Source: Mytilinidion resinicola (taxonomy: Eukaryota; Ascomycota; Dothideomycetes; Mytilinidiales; Mytilinidiaceae). Taken from it: a stretch of 64,000 nucleotides of DNA. Below, piece by piece: positions 9,524-21,400 of this stretch. Under the pieces are notes generated by a model. It ran no database searches. It saw only the letters and a list, made by a program, of their open reading frames with translations, and was not told where the DNA came from. The stretch spans positions 124,001-188,000 of the forward strand of contig NW_022985458.1 of the NCBI RefSeq assembly GCF_010093595.1, read 5' to 3'. How positions within the stretch are numbered: position 1 is the first letter of the stretch; each line of letters opens with the position of its first letter. The position numbers and the translations under genes are program-made.

Positions 9524-10601
9524 ATGTCTCCACTCCAGCTGGATCCAGCAGCTCTGGCCAAGCTGCCGCCAGGAGATCTCAGTGAGAATATTGGACATCG
9601 TGTCATGAATCTCGCTATCGCATTTCTCGTCCTGCAGTCTGTTTTTGTCGTGCTGTTCTACATTTCGCGATACCTCAACAAGATGCTCAATGGATGGGAG
9701 TGTTGGCTCTTCATGCCATTGGCATACATATTCTGCACGGCTTTGTGTATATGTGGAGTCCGTAAGTTCCTCTATCCTCATCTCCTATATTACATCCATT
9801 TGTTCTCACAAACACAAAGTAGCCGTGAAGATCGGCGGAGAAGGCCGACATATCGCAGCTGTTCTGTTAGAAGACCCGAATATCGTCACAAACCGGATCA
9901 AGATCGACAAGGCGGTAGAGTACATCGACCTTGCGGCTATTACCAGTGCCAAACTCGCCATTCTATGTCTGTACATCCGGATCTTATCCTTATGGCGCAG
10001 CTATCGGATCGCGATATACCTCACTGGCACGATCATTGTCTTGACCTGGATTGCGGCAATATTGCTTAGCACAACAATTTGCCACCCGTATTCATATCAG
10101 TGGGACCCTACGATCGAGGGCGGTCATTGCGGAGACATGATAAGAGCATACCAGTTCATCTGTGTTCCGAACATCCTCACAGATTTCATAATGCTACTTA
10201 TACCTCTTCCTGCAGTCTACAAATTGCATGTCCAGTTGCCTGCCAAGATTGGTATTTTCGCTACGTTCCTGACCGGATCTGTGTACGTTCTATGTCCCTG
10301 TTTACGTCTAATCACGCTGACACCGTAATCTAGTGGAATTGTCACCTCGGTCCTCCGAATGCTATCCTTCCTCAACGACGCCCAGCTGCTTAACGACTTA
10401 ACCTACAACTCCATTCCCACTTTCATCTTTACCATCATAGAAGCTGGTGTCTACTTGATAGCGGCCTGCATGCTCAGCCTTCGTCCTCTCAAACGCCACA
10501 TTTTCAAGGACAAAAGCTTCACCAAATGGGTTGGGTCTTATCTGGATAGATTCTCCAGAGGTAGCTCGCAAGGCTCGATCTCGTTTGGCGGGCTCAAATA
10601 G
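9524..10601 (+). CDS. Rhodopsin-domain 7TM integral membrane protein
   Basis: Three exons: 9524-9761, 9820-10282 and 10334-10601, about 322 aa. The first acceptor could be at 9819 or 9822, a difference of one codon; the second intron is 51 nt. Seven hydrophobic segments are visible, near residues 27-50, 57-77, 112-133, 141-164, 185-208, 218-240 and 252-275, followed by a charged Ser/Gly-rich cytosolic tail. The arrangement fits the fungal rhodopsin-like domain family (PF20684, PTH11-like or SAT4-like proteins). It should sit in the plasma membrane or an internal membrane. Its role in the cluster is unknown; sensing or trafficking are guesses. Confidence 0.8.
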
Positions 10602-11615
10602 GGTAGGGTGCCGAGAAGCACCTCGAATCAAATGGACTCGCGAGAACGGAATGCACAGAGTCTGGAGCCGAAGACCATTGCTACGACACATTTGAAAGAA
10701 GATGGTTCTCCCAGGTCGGAAGATCGGCACGGGTTGGTGTCTTCGACATGGGAAGGCCGTGAGACTGTGTGATAGTTAGGTTACATATCTCAAGGGTTTT
10801 GGAAAGGGTCTATGAGATCATATGCATTGGCTTGTTCATCGAGCTACAAGTGTTCACAGCGATAAAGATATCATTCTACATCCACAGCTGTGTAGAAGTC
10901 AACGTTATCAGACTTCAAGGTATCGAAAGCGTGGGTCCGTACCTTCGCGTGACTGCAACCAAAACACAATGGTAATACAGTGGGGCATAGAATGCAACAT
11001 ATGCGTTACACAGGCTGCGCCCCGTCAACCCAGAGAAGTACATAGGTTTATGAGAACTGCTGATCTGTGCATCGAAGACTCTTATAGCTGGCGTACAGCT
11101 GTGAATTGGGAGGAAGACATGATTGACTGTTATGCGCAGAGGGGCTACCTATATACGAGATAATGATGAGCTGTAGATAAGAGGAGAACATGACTTGGTG
11201 TAGCTGTAGGCGTGCGCTACAAAGGTAACAGCGTCACGGATAAAGGGCGCTAATGGTTAGAGTAATGTAGAGGCGGGCGCTAGCTGTTCGATCCTTAGGG
11301 GCTAGACTCGCGTTCTCGTAGGTTGCTATCGCAGCCACCAGGATGTTGGAATTGTATCCTCGCTCTCGCACAAGCGCTTATGGCTTACCGGCGACCTACC
11401 GCAGTGTAACAGACAACTGAAATCAATGCCAATCTTAGCTGCCCAGTCCACTCAGAATAAAGTCGGCACCAAATGAATCCATTATTGTAGCCTGATATAT
11501 TTGCCGGCTGACCATTGCAAACCTTCAACTTTCGTGGTCCACTTACGAAGCCCTGGGTGACTGCCCATCTCCCTTGCCACTCAGTCTAGCTCTCACCAAA
11601 AAAAAGATATTGAGG
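10602..11615. other. Intergenic, no supported gene
   Basis: About 1 kb without a credible ORF, tRNA or repeat. ORFs at 10769-10975 and 10822-11163 have no motif or splice continuation. It separates the 7TM gene from the FSH1 gene, both on the plus strand. Confidence 0.4.
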
Positions 11616-12583
11616 ATGCGTTTTCTATGTCTTCATGGGATGGGAACGGGTAGCAAGGTATGACTGTACCTCCATGATGCACAGGCTAGAATCACATATC
11701 CTCATTCTTTCCCTGGTTCCCTCAACGAAGAAGTTCAGTTTATACTGTGACAGGCTAACGATTTTCTAGATTTTCCAGATGCAAACAGGTAAGATTGAGT
11801 CCTAGAACGGCATTTTTTAGTTTTTCCAAGGCACGGATAATGATGTACGGAATAGCTGCTATACGGCATGAGCTAGGGGACGATCATACGTATGAGTTCG
11901 TGCAGGGGACGCAAGAATGGCCTATGGCTCCAGGTAGGATATATGCTTCTTGCCCCCTGTCATCCTTGCTCTACTTTCCCGTCTCCATGGTCTCCTACCG
12001 TCGTGGATGCTTGAAAAGACCCCTAGCTTGCTGACGAGACTTCCAAGAAATTGCAAAAGTATCTAATGCCAACGTTCCGCATTACGCGTACTATGACTAC
12101 TCCGTCGGCGCCTTTATTGATGCTCTGGATGCGCTCGAAAAATACATCAAAGTCGAAGGTCCTTTTGATGGTGTCCTTGGCTTCAGTCAAGGCGCAGGTC
12201 TTGCAGTCATGTACCTCGTGCGACATGCGCACCTGTATCCAACTGCTCCCTTGCCATTCAAATGCGCCATTGTTATCAGCAGTATAGGTGTTTATGATCC
12301 ATTCATCTGGTTCTCCACTGGCCACTCTGTGGAGTTGGATCACATGCCACCTGGTGTGAGGAAAATAGGAATTCCGGTGGCATTGATATGGGGCGAAAAA
12401 GATGGGGCGGAGTCGAAGAGGGAAGGAGAGGCCATGCGAAATCTGTTTGAGGACGAAGGTGTGTGGACGTTCGTTCATGGGGGTGGACATGATGTTCCGG
12501 GGCCGAACATAAAGGATTCGGTGAAGGGGTCTGTGAGGGCAATTCGGAGGGCTGTAACGCAAGCCCGACTCTCTTCATCATGA
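11616..12583 (+). CDS. FSH1-family serine hydrolase (candidate trans-thioesterase)
   Basis: Four exons: 11616-11657, 11770-11788, 11856-11933 and 12039-12583, total 227 aa. The 19-nt exon 2 is supported because joining gives the canonical start MRFLCLHGMGTGSKIFQMQT and then AAIRHELGDD. The alpha/beta hydrolase nucleophile elbow is GFSQG (Ser96); the acid is probably in WGEKDG and the base in GGGHDVPG. FSH1 proteins such as LovG hydrolyse finished chains from HR-PKS acyl carrier proteins. The PKS in this cluster lacks a thioesterase, so this is the leading release candidate. The exact acceptor of intron 3 is the least certain junction. It is convergent with the MFS gene, 111 bp apart. Confidence 0.85.
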
Positions 12584-12694
12584 GTTTCGCTGCGCAATAG
12601 TATTAAAGGAGAATGGTTTCGTAAACTAGTAGTGCCATGCTCCAGCTAGGAACGCTCAAGCCAAGTATCGGAACAAAGACTAGAGCCCCCACAA
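12584..12694. terminator. Shared convergent 3' region of FSH1 and MFS genes
   Basis: Only 111 bp separate the two stop codons of these convergent genes, so both 3' UTRs and polyadenylation sites must lie here or overlap the partner gene. No strong AATAAA is present; TATTAAA at about 12600 is the nearest match. Confidence 0.35.
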
Positions 12695-14547
12695 TCATGA
12701 ATGTTGCACTGGATTGACAACTTGACCCGTCCACATCAGCGCTGTCGTTGGTATCTGCGCTGCCGCAAACCCAATCACGAACTTGATCTGCAGATTGTAG
12801 CTCTCCCCAAAGATAGCTCGGACATTATCAAGTGTGGCGCCTGAGAGCATGTGCAATGCCTCTGTCTTTTCCATCACCGCGAGCACCAGATCCAAAGGGA
12901 GCACATCGATGAGATGGTGTCGGAGATAGGGTGTAGAGAGGGATGATGCGACAGATATTCCAATCAAGCCGCCGAGGACGCGGAATTGAGAGACTGATGC
13001 TGTTCCCACCGCTTTCCTGCATCAGCAAACGCTCCAGAGAAAATGCCAATGGCCGTAAACTTACCGAGATCACGTTTCTCCATCGCATACGGTACCAGCA
13101 GGATCAACCCTGCAGCTAGAAACCCTACGCCCAAGCCTATAAGCACTTGGAATGCATATTGTGGCGAATGGATATGTGGATCTGTCGGTATGCGAGAGAG
13201 GAACACGGCGCCGATGAGCTGCAATACTGCACCGACGAGGATTATGATGCAGGGTGGAACCTTTGGCTTGCCCATCAGCACAGCTGCGAGGCTTGACCCA
13301 CCGGGGACAAAAGCTCCAAAAGGAAGCATGCGAACGGCTGCATCCAAGGATGAGAGGCCGTTAACAGTCATGAAGCGTTGTGGGATTTGGACGAGGCAGA
13401 CCATCAGAACTGTTCCCGTAAGGTATGAATTTCTTAGTCCATAAATTAGCCCAAGTGTCCGTAAAAGCTGGAGAGGTGTGATATTACATACAGGAGCATT
13501 CCGAGACAGATACGAGACTGGCAAAATCGCCAGGGAAGAAGGGGCTCCGGGTATTTGAAGCGCGTGGTGACGAGCCATTGCCAGGTGAAGAATGCGATGA
13601 TGAAGGGAATAACAAGAAGAAACAGAGGGAGGACGAATGAGGACGTCCAGGCGTAACCGAGGGCGGCTTGTTGGAAACCCGTAGATGCAAGAATACATAT
13701 TCCAAGGAGAAATATGGAGCCAAGTACATCGAGGCGCCGAAGGTGGCTGGTCATGGACAATCCGCCACGGTCTGTTACTGCAGGTTCATTCCAAAGCTTG
13801 GAGGGAAACATAACGAGCAGAGCTATGATAGCCACTGCGCAGACTGGTACACTAGATAGAAAGTCAGCTGGCCATAGCATGATAGCCCTCGAGGACACAT
13901 ACTTTAGCAAAAAGATCCACCTCCATTTAGTTCCAGTCGAGAGAGCACCTCCGATCAGCGGACCTGCAACTAGAGCCAATGCGACGACTCCAGTGACCAG
14001 GCTCACAAATATGGGCCACTTCCTTGGTGGTACCAACTCGAAGAAGACAAGCTGTGTCAGAGCGAAGATGCCGCATCCTCCTATGCCTTGGACCCAGCGA
14101 AACATGATGAGTTGGGTCAGAGTCTGGCTTGCGCCGCAAGCTCCAGAGAAGACTGTGAAGATGAAGAGAGAGGCTACGATGATCGCTTTTCGTGTGAGGA
14201 TGTCGGAGAGCTTTGCCCAGATCAACTGGAATCCTGGGATGAAGTTAGACGCCTACTTGCGCATCGTCACAGGTTCTCTTACCGCAGAATGTTAGCAGGT
14301 ATGCGGTGAAGACCCATGAGCTCCTATTGTATCCACCAAGCTGATCCGTGATGGTGAGGATGGCAGTGCTCGTGACTGATGTGTCCATCTGGGCAACAAA
14401 GAGAGCTAGAAGAAGCCAAAAGCTAATTCCATAGAGGTGCCATCCAGTGACATAAGAGGACTCGTCCGTAGGCTCATGGTCGGGCCCTTCCGACTCGACT
14501 TCGCCTACTCTGATTGGCTGATTCGCTGGGGCCGAGTGCGTCGCCAT
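12695..14547 (-). CDS. MFS exporter, DHA2/14-TM type
   Basis: Five exons: 14283-14547, 13903-14233, 13492-13851, 13065-13432 and 12695-13011, with introns of 49-59 nt. All phases fit and give 546 aa. After a roughly 35-residue hydrophilic N-terminus come about 14 membrane segments. Family features include an early AQMDTSVTSTA helix, LIWAKLSDILTRK in the loop 2-3 position (family pattern WAKLSDxxGRK), and FRWVQGIGGCGIF, which fits the drug:proton antiporter pattern. The last intron uses a weak AAG acceptor chosen for frame continuity. It probably exports the cluster product or gives self-protection. It is divergent from the PKS across 905 bp. Confidence 0.88.
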
Positions 14548-15452
14548 GTTCTGACTTTCAAGACAGACAGGTAGAGGGCAGACGACTGGAGTTCGTCGGT
14601 CGTGCGAGGTGGCAGAGATGCGAAGATGCGAAGACGCGGAAAGTTTGCGGAAGATGCTGCTTGAGTTACTTCCAAACCCTGTGCCACGTGTGACGTTGGA
14701 TGAGGGGTGAAGGCAACCAGAAAATATAACAGCGTCACACCGATCTCAACCCGCGGTTTGGGTAGCGTTTCTCCGTCGCATTCCCACCGACGCCGGGGTG
14801 TGACTGTTTTACATGCCACCGCGGAGACCGGTCAACGCACCTGACCGTAGATGCGCGACGTCGGGCGGCGTGCACAGCGTTATAGCCTATCTAAGGCGTG
14901 TGCGCGTGTGCCTTAGCGAAGCGGCCCGTTCCATATTTGGGGTCAAACCCTGCACTGAGCAATGCTGAAAACGCCTCTCCCGGTCCGCCTTGCGCCATAG
15001 GACTATTCTATACCAGCCTCGTTTCCAATTCACACTACAGCCCAACAAACGACCATGCCAGAGAGAAACAAAGAAAACAGCTCTCCAGTACACAGCCCTA
15101 TATCGCAGGTTGGGAGCCAAGGAGAATGGAGCCGTGCCATATGGTCATCAGCAAGAGAAACGTCGCATGTGCCCGGCGTGGGAGACAGAATTCTGACAGC
15201 ATCCGGTGTCGTTGAACCCTCCTCCGATGGACCATGTAATTGTATGGCCTTGCTGATTGGCAATAAATAAAGTCCAACCCCGCTGACAGACTCATCCCAG
15301 GTCAGGACCGTCTGGAAGAGAATCTGCCACGTGGGAGCGCCCCGAATGGGAGCCTTTCTAACCGCACCTCGTCAGCCAATCGAGTTCAGCACGACTCACC
15401 AGAAACCATTCATCCATCCCATGGCACAGCGAGGGGGAGCAATACCATCGCC
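14548..15452. promoter_or_regulatory. Divergent promoter region of the MFS and PKS genes
   Basis: The region is 905 bp long and lies between the two start codons. Small ORFs here have no support. Upstream ATGs precede the chosen PKS start: one at 15421 is out of frame and overlaps it, and another begins a short ORF at 15331. Either the transcript starts below them or they act as upstream ORFs. A TAAATAAA at about 15265 could be a weak TATA-like element. I cannot assign a regulator-binding site with confidence. Confidence 0.45.
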
Positions 15453-18400
15453 ATGTCAGTTGGCACCCATTCAACTGACGCGTCAAATGGAACCCCAGCT
15501 CCCAACAGCACGCATAACCAGCCGTTAGATCACCTCAGAAGCGCCATTGACCAGCGCCCCTCAATTCCTGCTGCCACCCCTCCAGAGCCTATCGCCATTA
15601 TCGGCATGGCCTTCCAGTTTCCTTCGGGTGCCGTGACTGAAGATGCGTTCTGGGAGATGCTGACCTCTAAGCACTGCGCCTCGACCGATTTCCCAGCCGA
15701 CAGAATGAACATTGATGCTTTCTATAGTCCAGACCCTAAGAAGCCCAATTCTGTAAGCCTTTTGAGCCCCTAAATCCGTCCCCCAAACCCCGTCTAACAC
15801 ATTCGATCAAATCAGGTTCACACAAAGAAAGCCCACTTCCTTCGCGACGACATCCGCAACTTTGATGCCGCCCACTTCAACATTACTCCCGCCGAAGCCG
15901 GCGCCATGGACCCCAACCAGCGTGGGCTGATGGAAACAACCTACCACGCCCTCGAATCCGCCGGTATTCCAGCCTCCTCCATCGCTGGCACAAACACCTC
16001 CGTGCACGCTGGCTTTTTCTCCACAGATTTTATGACCTTCAACCTACGTGACCCACTCCGCATCCCCAAGTACTACGCGACGGGCGCTAGCTCCTCAATT
16101 CTGTCTAACCGCATAAGCTGGTTCTTCAATCTGCGCGGGCCGAGCATGACAATTGACACGGCCTGCTCGTCGGGCTTGGTGGCGCTGCATCTGGCGTGCC
16201 AGGGCTTGTGGGTGGGCACCAGCGACATGGCCATTGTCGCAGCTGCCAATTTAATCCTCTCACCAGAGCTCAACATCGCACTCAGCAACATGAACTTCCT
16301 TTCTCGCGACGGAAAATGCTATTCTTTTGACCACCGCGCCTCGGGCTACGCGCGCGGCGAAGGTTTTGCTGTGCTGGTTTTGAAGCCCCTTTCCAAAGCG
16401 CTAGCGGCCGGAGATACAATTCGCGCCCTCGTAAGGAGTACGGCAAGTAATCAAGACGGGCATACGAGTGGTGGCATTACCCAACCAAGCAATGATATGC
16501 AGACCCAGCTCATCCGCTCCACATACACAAAAGCTAGTTTAGATATGCGGGAGACACGTTTTTTTGAGGCGCACGGCACCGGCACCGCAGTTGGAGATCC
16601 CATCGAAGCACGCGCGATAGGTGAGAGTTTTCGGGAGTATCGATCAGACGACCAGCCACTGTACGTTGGGGCGGTCAAATCCAATGTGGGGCATTTGGAG
16701 GGTGCGAGCGGCCTTGCGGGGGTGATAAAAGCGGTGCTCGCACTCGAGAAGGGAGTCATACCGCCGAACACCAACCTTGAAGAGCTGAACCCGGGCATCG
16801 ACGACAAGTTCTTCCGCTTGAACTTTCCACGGGAGTGCGTGCAGTGGCCAGAAGGCGGAATCAGAAGAGCGTCTGTTAACTCGTTCGGATATGGAGGAGC
16901 CAACGCTCATGCTATCCTCGACGATGCCTACTCTTACCTTCGCTCAAAACAACTGAATGGAAACCATTCTACTTTGCCAATACAGCCGGGCATCAACGGT
17001 TGTGTGAGCGACCACCATACGAACGAGGAGTTTGGGAATGGCGTAGGCTACCACAATTATCATCGAGATGAGCCACTTCCAGCATCCGTTGAACCAGATT
17101 TCACCCCAAAGCTCCTCATTTTCTCTTCTTCGGACGAGTCCGGAATTACTCGTCAAATCACTGCCCACAGCTCCTATCTTCGACAACTCAATCCTTCAAC
17201 ACTCTCCACCCTGCTCCCACATTACTCCCACACCCTCCACACCCATCGCACAATGCTCAACTTTCGATCGTACGGCATTCTCACATCCCAAAATGAACTC
17301 CTCTCCGTCCCAACTCTGATGTCCAGACCACTTCAGGCCCAAGGCACCGATCCTCGTCTTGGCATCGTCTTCACAGGCCAAGGCGCTCAGTGGCACGGCA
17401 TGGGACGTGAACTTTTATCCGAGCCCAAATTTCTGACCAGTGTACAGCGATCGCAGACGTATCTTGAAGAGCTGGGATGTACGTGGTCACTGATCGAGCA
17501 CCTCAGTAATGAGAGATATGCTGCATCTGTTGGCCAGGCGCAGTATAGCCAGGTACTGACAACATCTGTGCAACTAGCCCTGGTGGATCTAATAGTATGG
17601 CTCGAGATCAATTCTTCAGTCGTGGTAGGGCACTCATCCGGTGAGATAGCAGCGGCTTATGCCGCGGGACACATCTCCCAATCCTCCGCAATCCGGGTGT
17701 CGTACTACCGTGGTCTTCTAGCATCAAAATTGGAGAATGAGCAGACATTAAAGTACTCCATGGCTGCTATAGGTCTGTCGCGTGCAGATACCGAGTCTCA
17801 CATCAAACTGCTAGGCGCAAAACCAGATTCTGGAGTGAAGGCTGAAACAATTACAATAAGCTGTATCAATAGCCCTTCTAACGTTACTGTATCCGGTCCT
17901 GATCATGTTGTCGACACTCTCGTTGAATATCTGGTGGGAAAGCAGGTCTTTGCGCGGAAACTGAAAGTAGGATTGGGATACCATTCCCCCCAGATGGCCC
18001 AAATCAGCAGCGAATATCTTCATATTCTCGACGACCTCGAACTGAAAAAAGGAGACTCGAAAATCCGACCTATGATGGTGTCTTCTGTTACAGGCCGGAT
18101 TACCGACGCCTCAACCGTGTGCTCTGGAGAGTACTGGGTCCGCAACATGGTCTCTCCTGTCAACTTCTTCGGCGCACTGTGCTTCTGCGGTTCGATCTCC
18201 AAGTCAGTCCCTATCAATAAACGCTTAGACCTTAGCCACACTACCGAGCTGCGTATTGACGGCTGGCTGGAAATCGGGCCACATTCTGCGCTGCAAGGTC
18301 CCATCCGCGAAACCCTAAAATTCCTCTCCCGCGAAAATGAAGTCATCTATACCTCTGCGCTCGTCCGTCACAAATCTGCACTCTCAAGTGTTCTTTCCGC

Positions 18401-21400
18401 AGCCGGACACCTCCACTGTCTATCCTTCCCGGTGAATATGTCGCACGTAACTCTCCTTGGTCTCTCGTCTGCCCAGCGAAGATCTCTAAAAGTGTTGCCG
18501 AATCTCCCTCGGTACTCCTTCAACCACTCTAGCCTTCATTGGGAGGAGCCACAGTCCAACAAAACCTTCCGATTTCGGAAGCACGGTAACCACGACCTGC
18601 TCGGCGCCAAAATCAGCGAGCCCAACCCGGCGGAGTCGCAGTGGAGATTCATCATCAGGGAAGATGACATGCCATGGGTCCAGGACCACAAAGTCAATGG
18701 CGCCATTTTGTATCCTGCCGCGGGCATGATCGTCATGGCAATCGAAGCTGCTAAACAGCTGATGGAAGATCATACCCCTGTAGCTTTCGAGTTAGAGGAC
18801 GTAGAAGTCCCCGCACCAATAATGATAACTTCAGCACCAGAAGGAGTTGAGACACGCATTAATATGAGTGCCAGTACGAAAGGTGCAAAGGGGGAAACGG
18901 ATTACAAATTTCGCATTTTCCTCTGCAAAGCCGATGATAGCCCATTAGTAGTATGCTCCGGTACGATACGTGGAGACTACAAGCGCGGAATTTCAGATGT
19001 CGACCAAGGGATGGAGGCCAGAGAAAAGGCCGCACGTTTAAGATCCGAGTTTGAAGATACGGTCATAGGGTGCACGCAGACTGTGGGCCATGATGAGCTG
19101 TATCAAGTCATCCGCAATGAGACGGGCCTTGACTACGGTCCTGCATTCCAAGCGCTGGATAGTATTTGCTTTGACGGTTCTGGGCGAGCGGTTGCCACTG
19201 TTCTTCCTCAAGATATTGGGTCGACGTCCGCCTACACAGTACATCCCACCAGGCTCGACGGTATATTTCAACTCACGTTTGCGGCACTGGGTGCCATGAG
19301 GCAGGCGAAAACCATGGTACCGACTTTTTTGTCGAGGCTGTGGATTCCAGTTCTCGGATTTGGGCACCCTAGTCACGCCCCCGATAAGGCATACGCCAAG
19401 ATCAAGAAAGTATCCCAGCGCACGGTCGTTGTCGACATCAAGACTGTTGGTGGCACTAACACGCTGCCAAAAGCCGAGATCGATGGCTTGGAGGTGACAG
19501 TCATGGCATCAAACATTGAAGTCGCCAAAACGCTCGCCGATGCAAAATACACCTGCTCACACATAGAGTGGAAAGTCGATCTGGATACTCTTGAGATGAG
19601 GGAGATACAGGAGTACTGCGAAGCGGCAAGATCCACAAAGCCTGAGCCTGTGGAATACTTCAACAACATGGATGTATTGGTGTTCCAGTACGGAATAAGA
19701 GCGCTTCAGGAAGTCAAAAGACAAGGAGGTTATGTTGCACCAAATATGGAACGATATGCTGCGTGGCTGCGTGAGCGGATCCACTTGACCTCTTCTCCGC
19801 CCGCAAAGAGCGATGCTGAGCTCGACCGACTCTGCGAATCCGTTGTCCATACTACCCGTGGTCAGCTTCACATCACCATAGGCCAACATCTCGCAGAATT
19901 TATTCGCGGTGACGCTGATCCGCAGCAAGTTATATTCGCTGACGAGGCAATGATCACAGAGTTCTACCGCGAATTGATGGAAGATACAACTGGCCTTGAT
20001 CCTTTCAATCGATACTTGGATGCACTAGTGCACAAGACCCCGGGCTTGAAGTTTCTAGAAGTAGGCGCCGGAACAGCTTCGTCGACGACAGCGATTTTGA
20101 AAGTGATTGGAAATCCCGCCATTGGCCCACGATTTGAAGAGTACATGTTCACAGACATCACCCCATTCTTCATAGAACAAGCACGTGTGAAATTTGCCGA
20201 GCATGCTGGAATGAAGTATCAAGCCTTGAATATCGAGCAAGAATTGTCGGATCAAGGATTCGAGGCGAGCGCGTACGACGTTGTAGTTGCGGACAACGTA
20301 ATACATGCGACGAGAAACCTACATGTCACACTCGGAAACATACGAAAGCTACTTCGTCCAGGTGGAAAGCTAATCTTGAAGGAACTAGTGACCCCAGAGC
20401 GCCTGCTTACTGGTTTCGCGTTTGGTCTTCTTCCGGGATGGTGGCTGGGCTGTGAAGCGGAGAGACAGAGAAGTCCTCTAGTTCCTGAGAGAAGATGGGA
20501 TGAGATCTTAAAAAAGTGTGGCTTTTCAGGAACCGACCTGATTTTCCGAGATCATATGAGGCATGAGCCTCACATCTGGACTATCATGATATCAACTGCT
20601 ACTGACGCCCCCGGCGCTTCAAGCGCTTTGAAAGTTAGGCCTGTCACTTCACCGGCTTTCATAATCGATCCAACTTCAAGTAGTCAGAAAGCAGTAGCAA
20701 TCAGCATCGCCTACGAGCTTGGTCATCCAAACGACCCTAAGTTACTCACTCTTTCCGAAGCGGGTCTCCTTTGCGGTAAAGAACCCGAGCCGCAAAACTA
20801 CATCTTCCTAAATGAAATGGATCGTCCAATATTACGAGACATCCAAGAATCGGACTTTTTCAGTATCCAAAAGATTCTCCAATCAGCGCGCAGCATTCTC
20901 TGGGTAAAGCAAGGCCGGGGGGGCAGTGCTCCATTATGCCCCGACTTTGCCATAAGTGACGGTCTGTGTCGCGTCTCACGGCGTGAGAATAACAACGTCA
21001 TTGTTTCTCTAGCCTTGGAAGATACAAGCCTTGCGTCAGTTGCCCACATAGCCAAAGTCTTCAGAATCACTCAGGACGCATTGCAAACTGATACCTTTGA
21101 CTATGAGCCTGAGTATTCAGAGATGGACAAGAGGCTGTGTGTGAATAGACTTTGTAGAGCAAAGTATCTGGATGAGCATGTTCTTAGGCGGACTGCGCGG
21201 CCCGTCCTGCATCAGAGAATCGGAGAAAAAAGACTGGAAATGGGCATTCGCGCCCGAGGTCTTCTAGACACGATCGAATTCTCCGAGGACTCCACGTTTG
21301 GCAGGCCACTTGGCCCCAGTGAAATCGATATCGAGGTGCATGCAATCGGGATAAACTACAAAGATTGCTTGACCTTGCTTGGTAAGTACGACTCGGATTA

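Noticed and set aside
11225..11320. Possible tRNA (a GTTCGATCC T-loop-like string)
   Set aside because: No acceptor stem or D-arm pairs with it at the right spacing.
14840..14880. Possible Zn2Cys6 (AflR-like TCG-N5-CG) site in the PKS promoter
   Set aside because: A single partial match to a short degenerate motif, with no regulator gene in the window; not significant.
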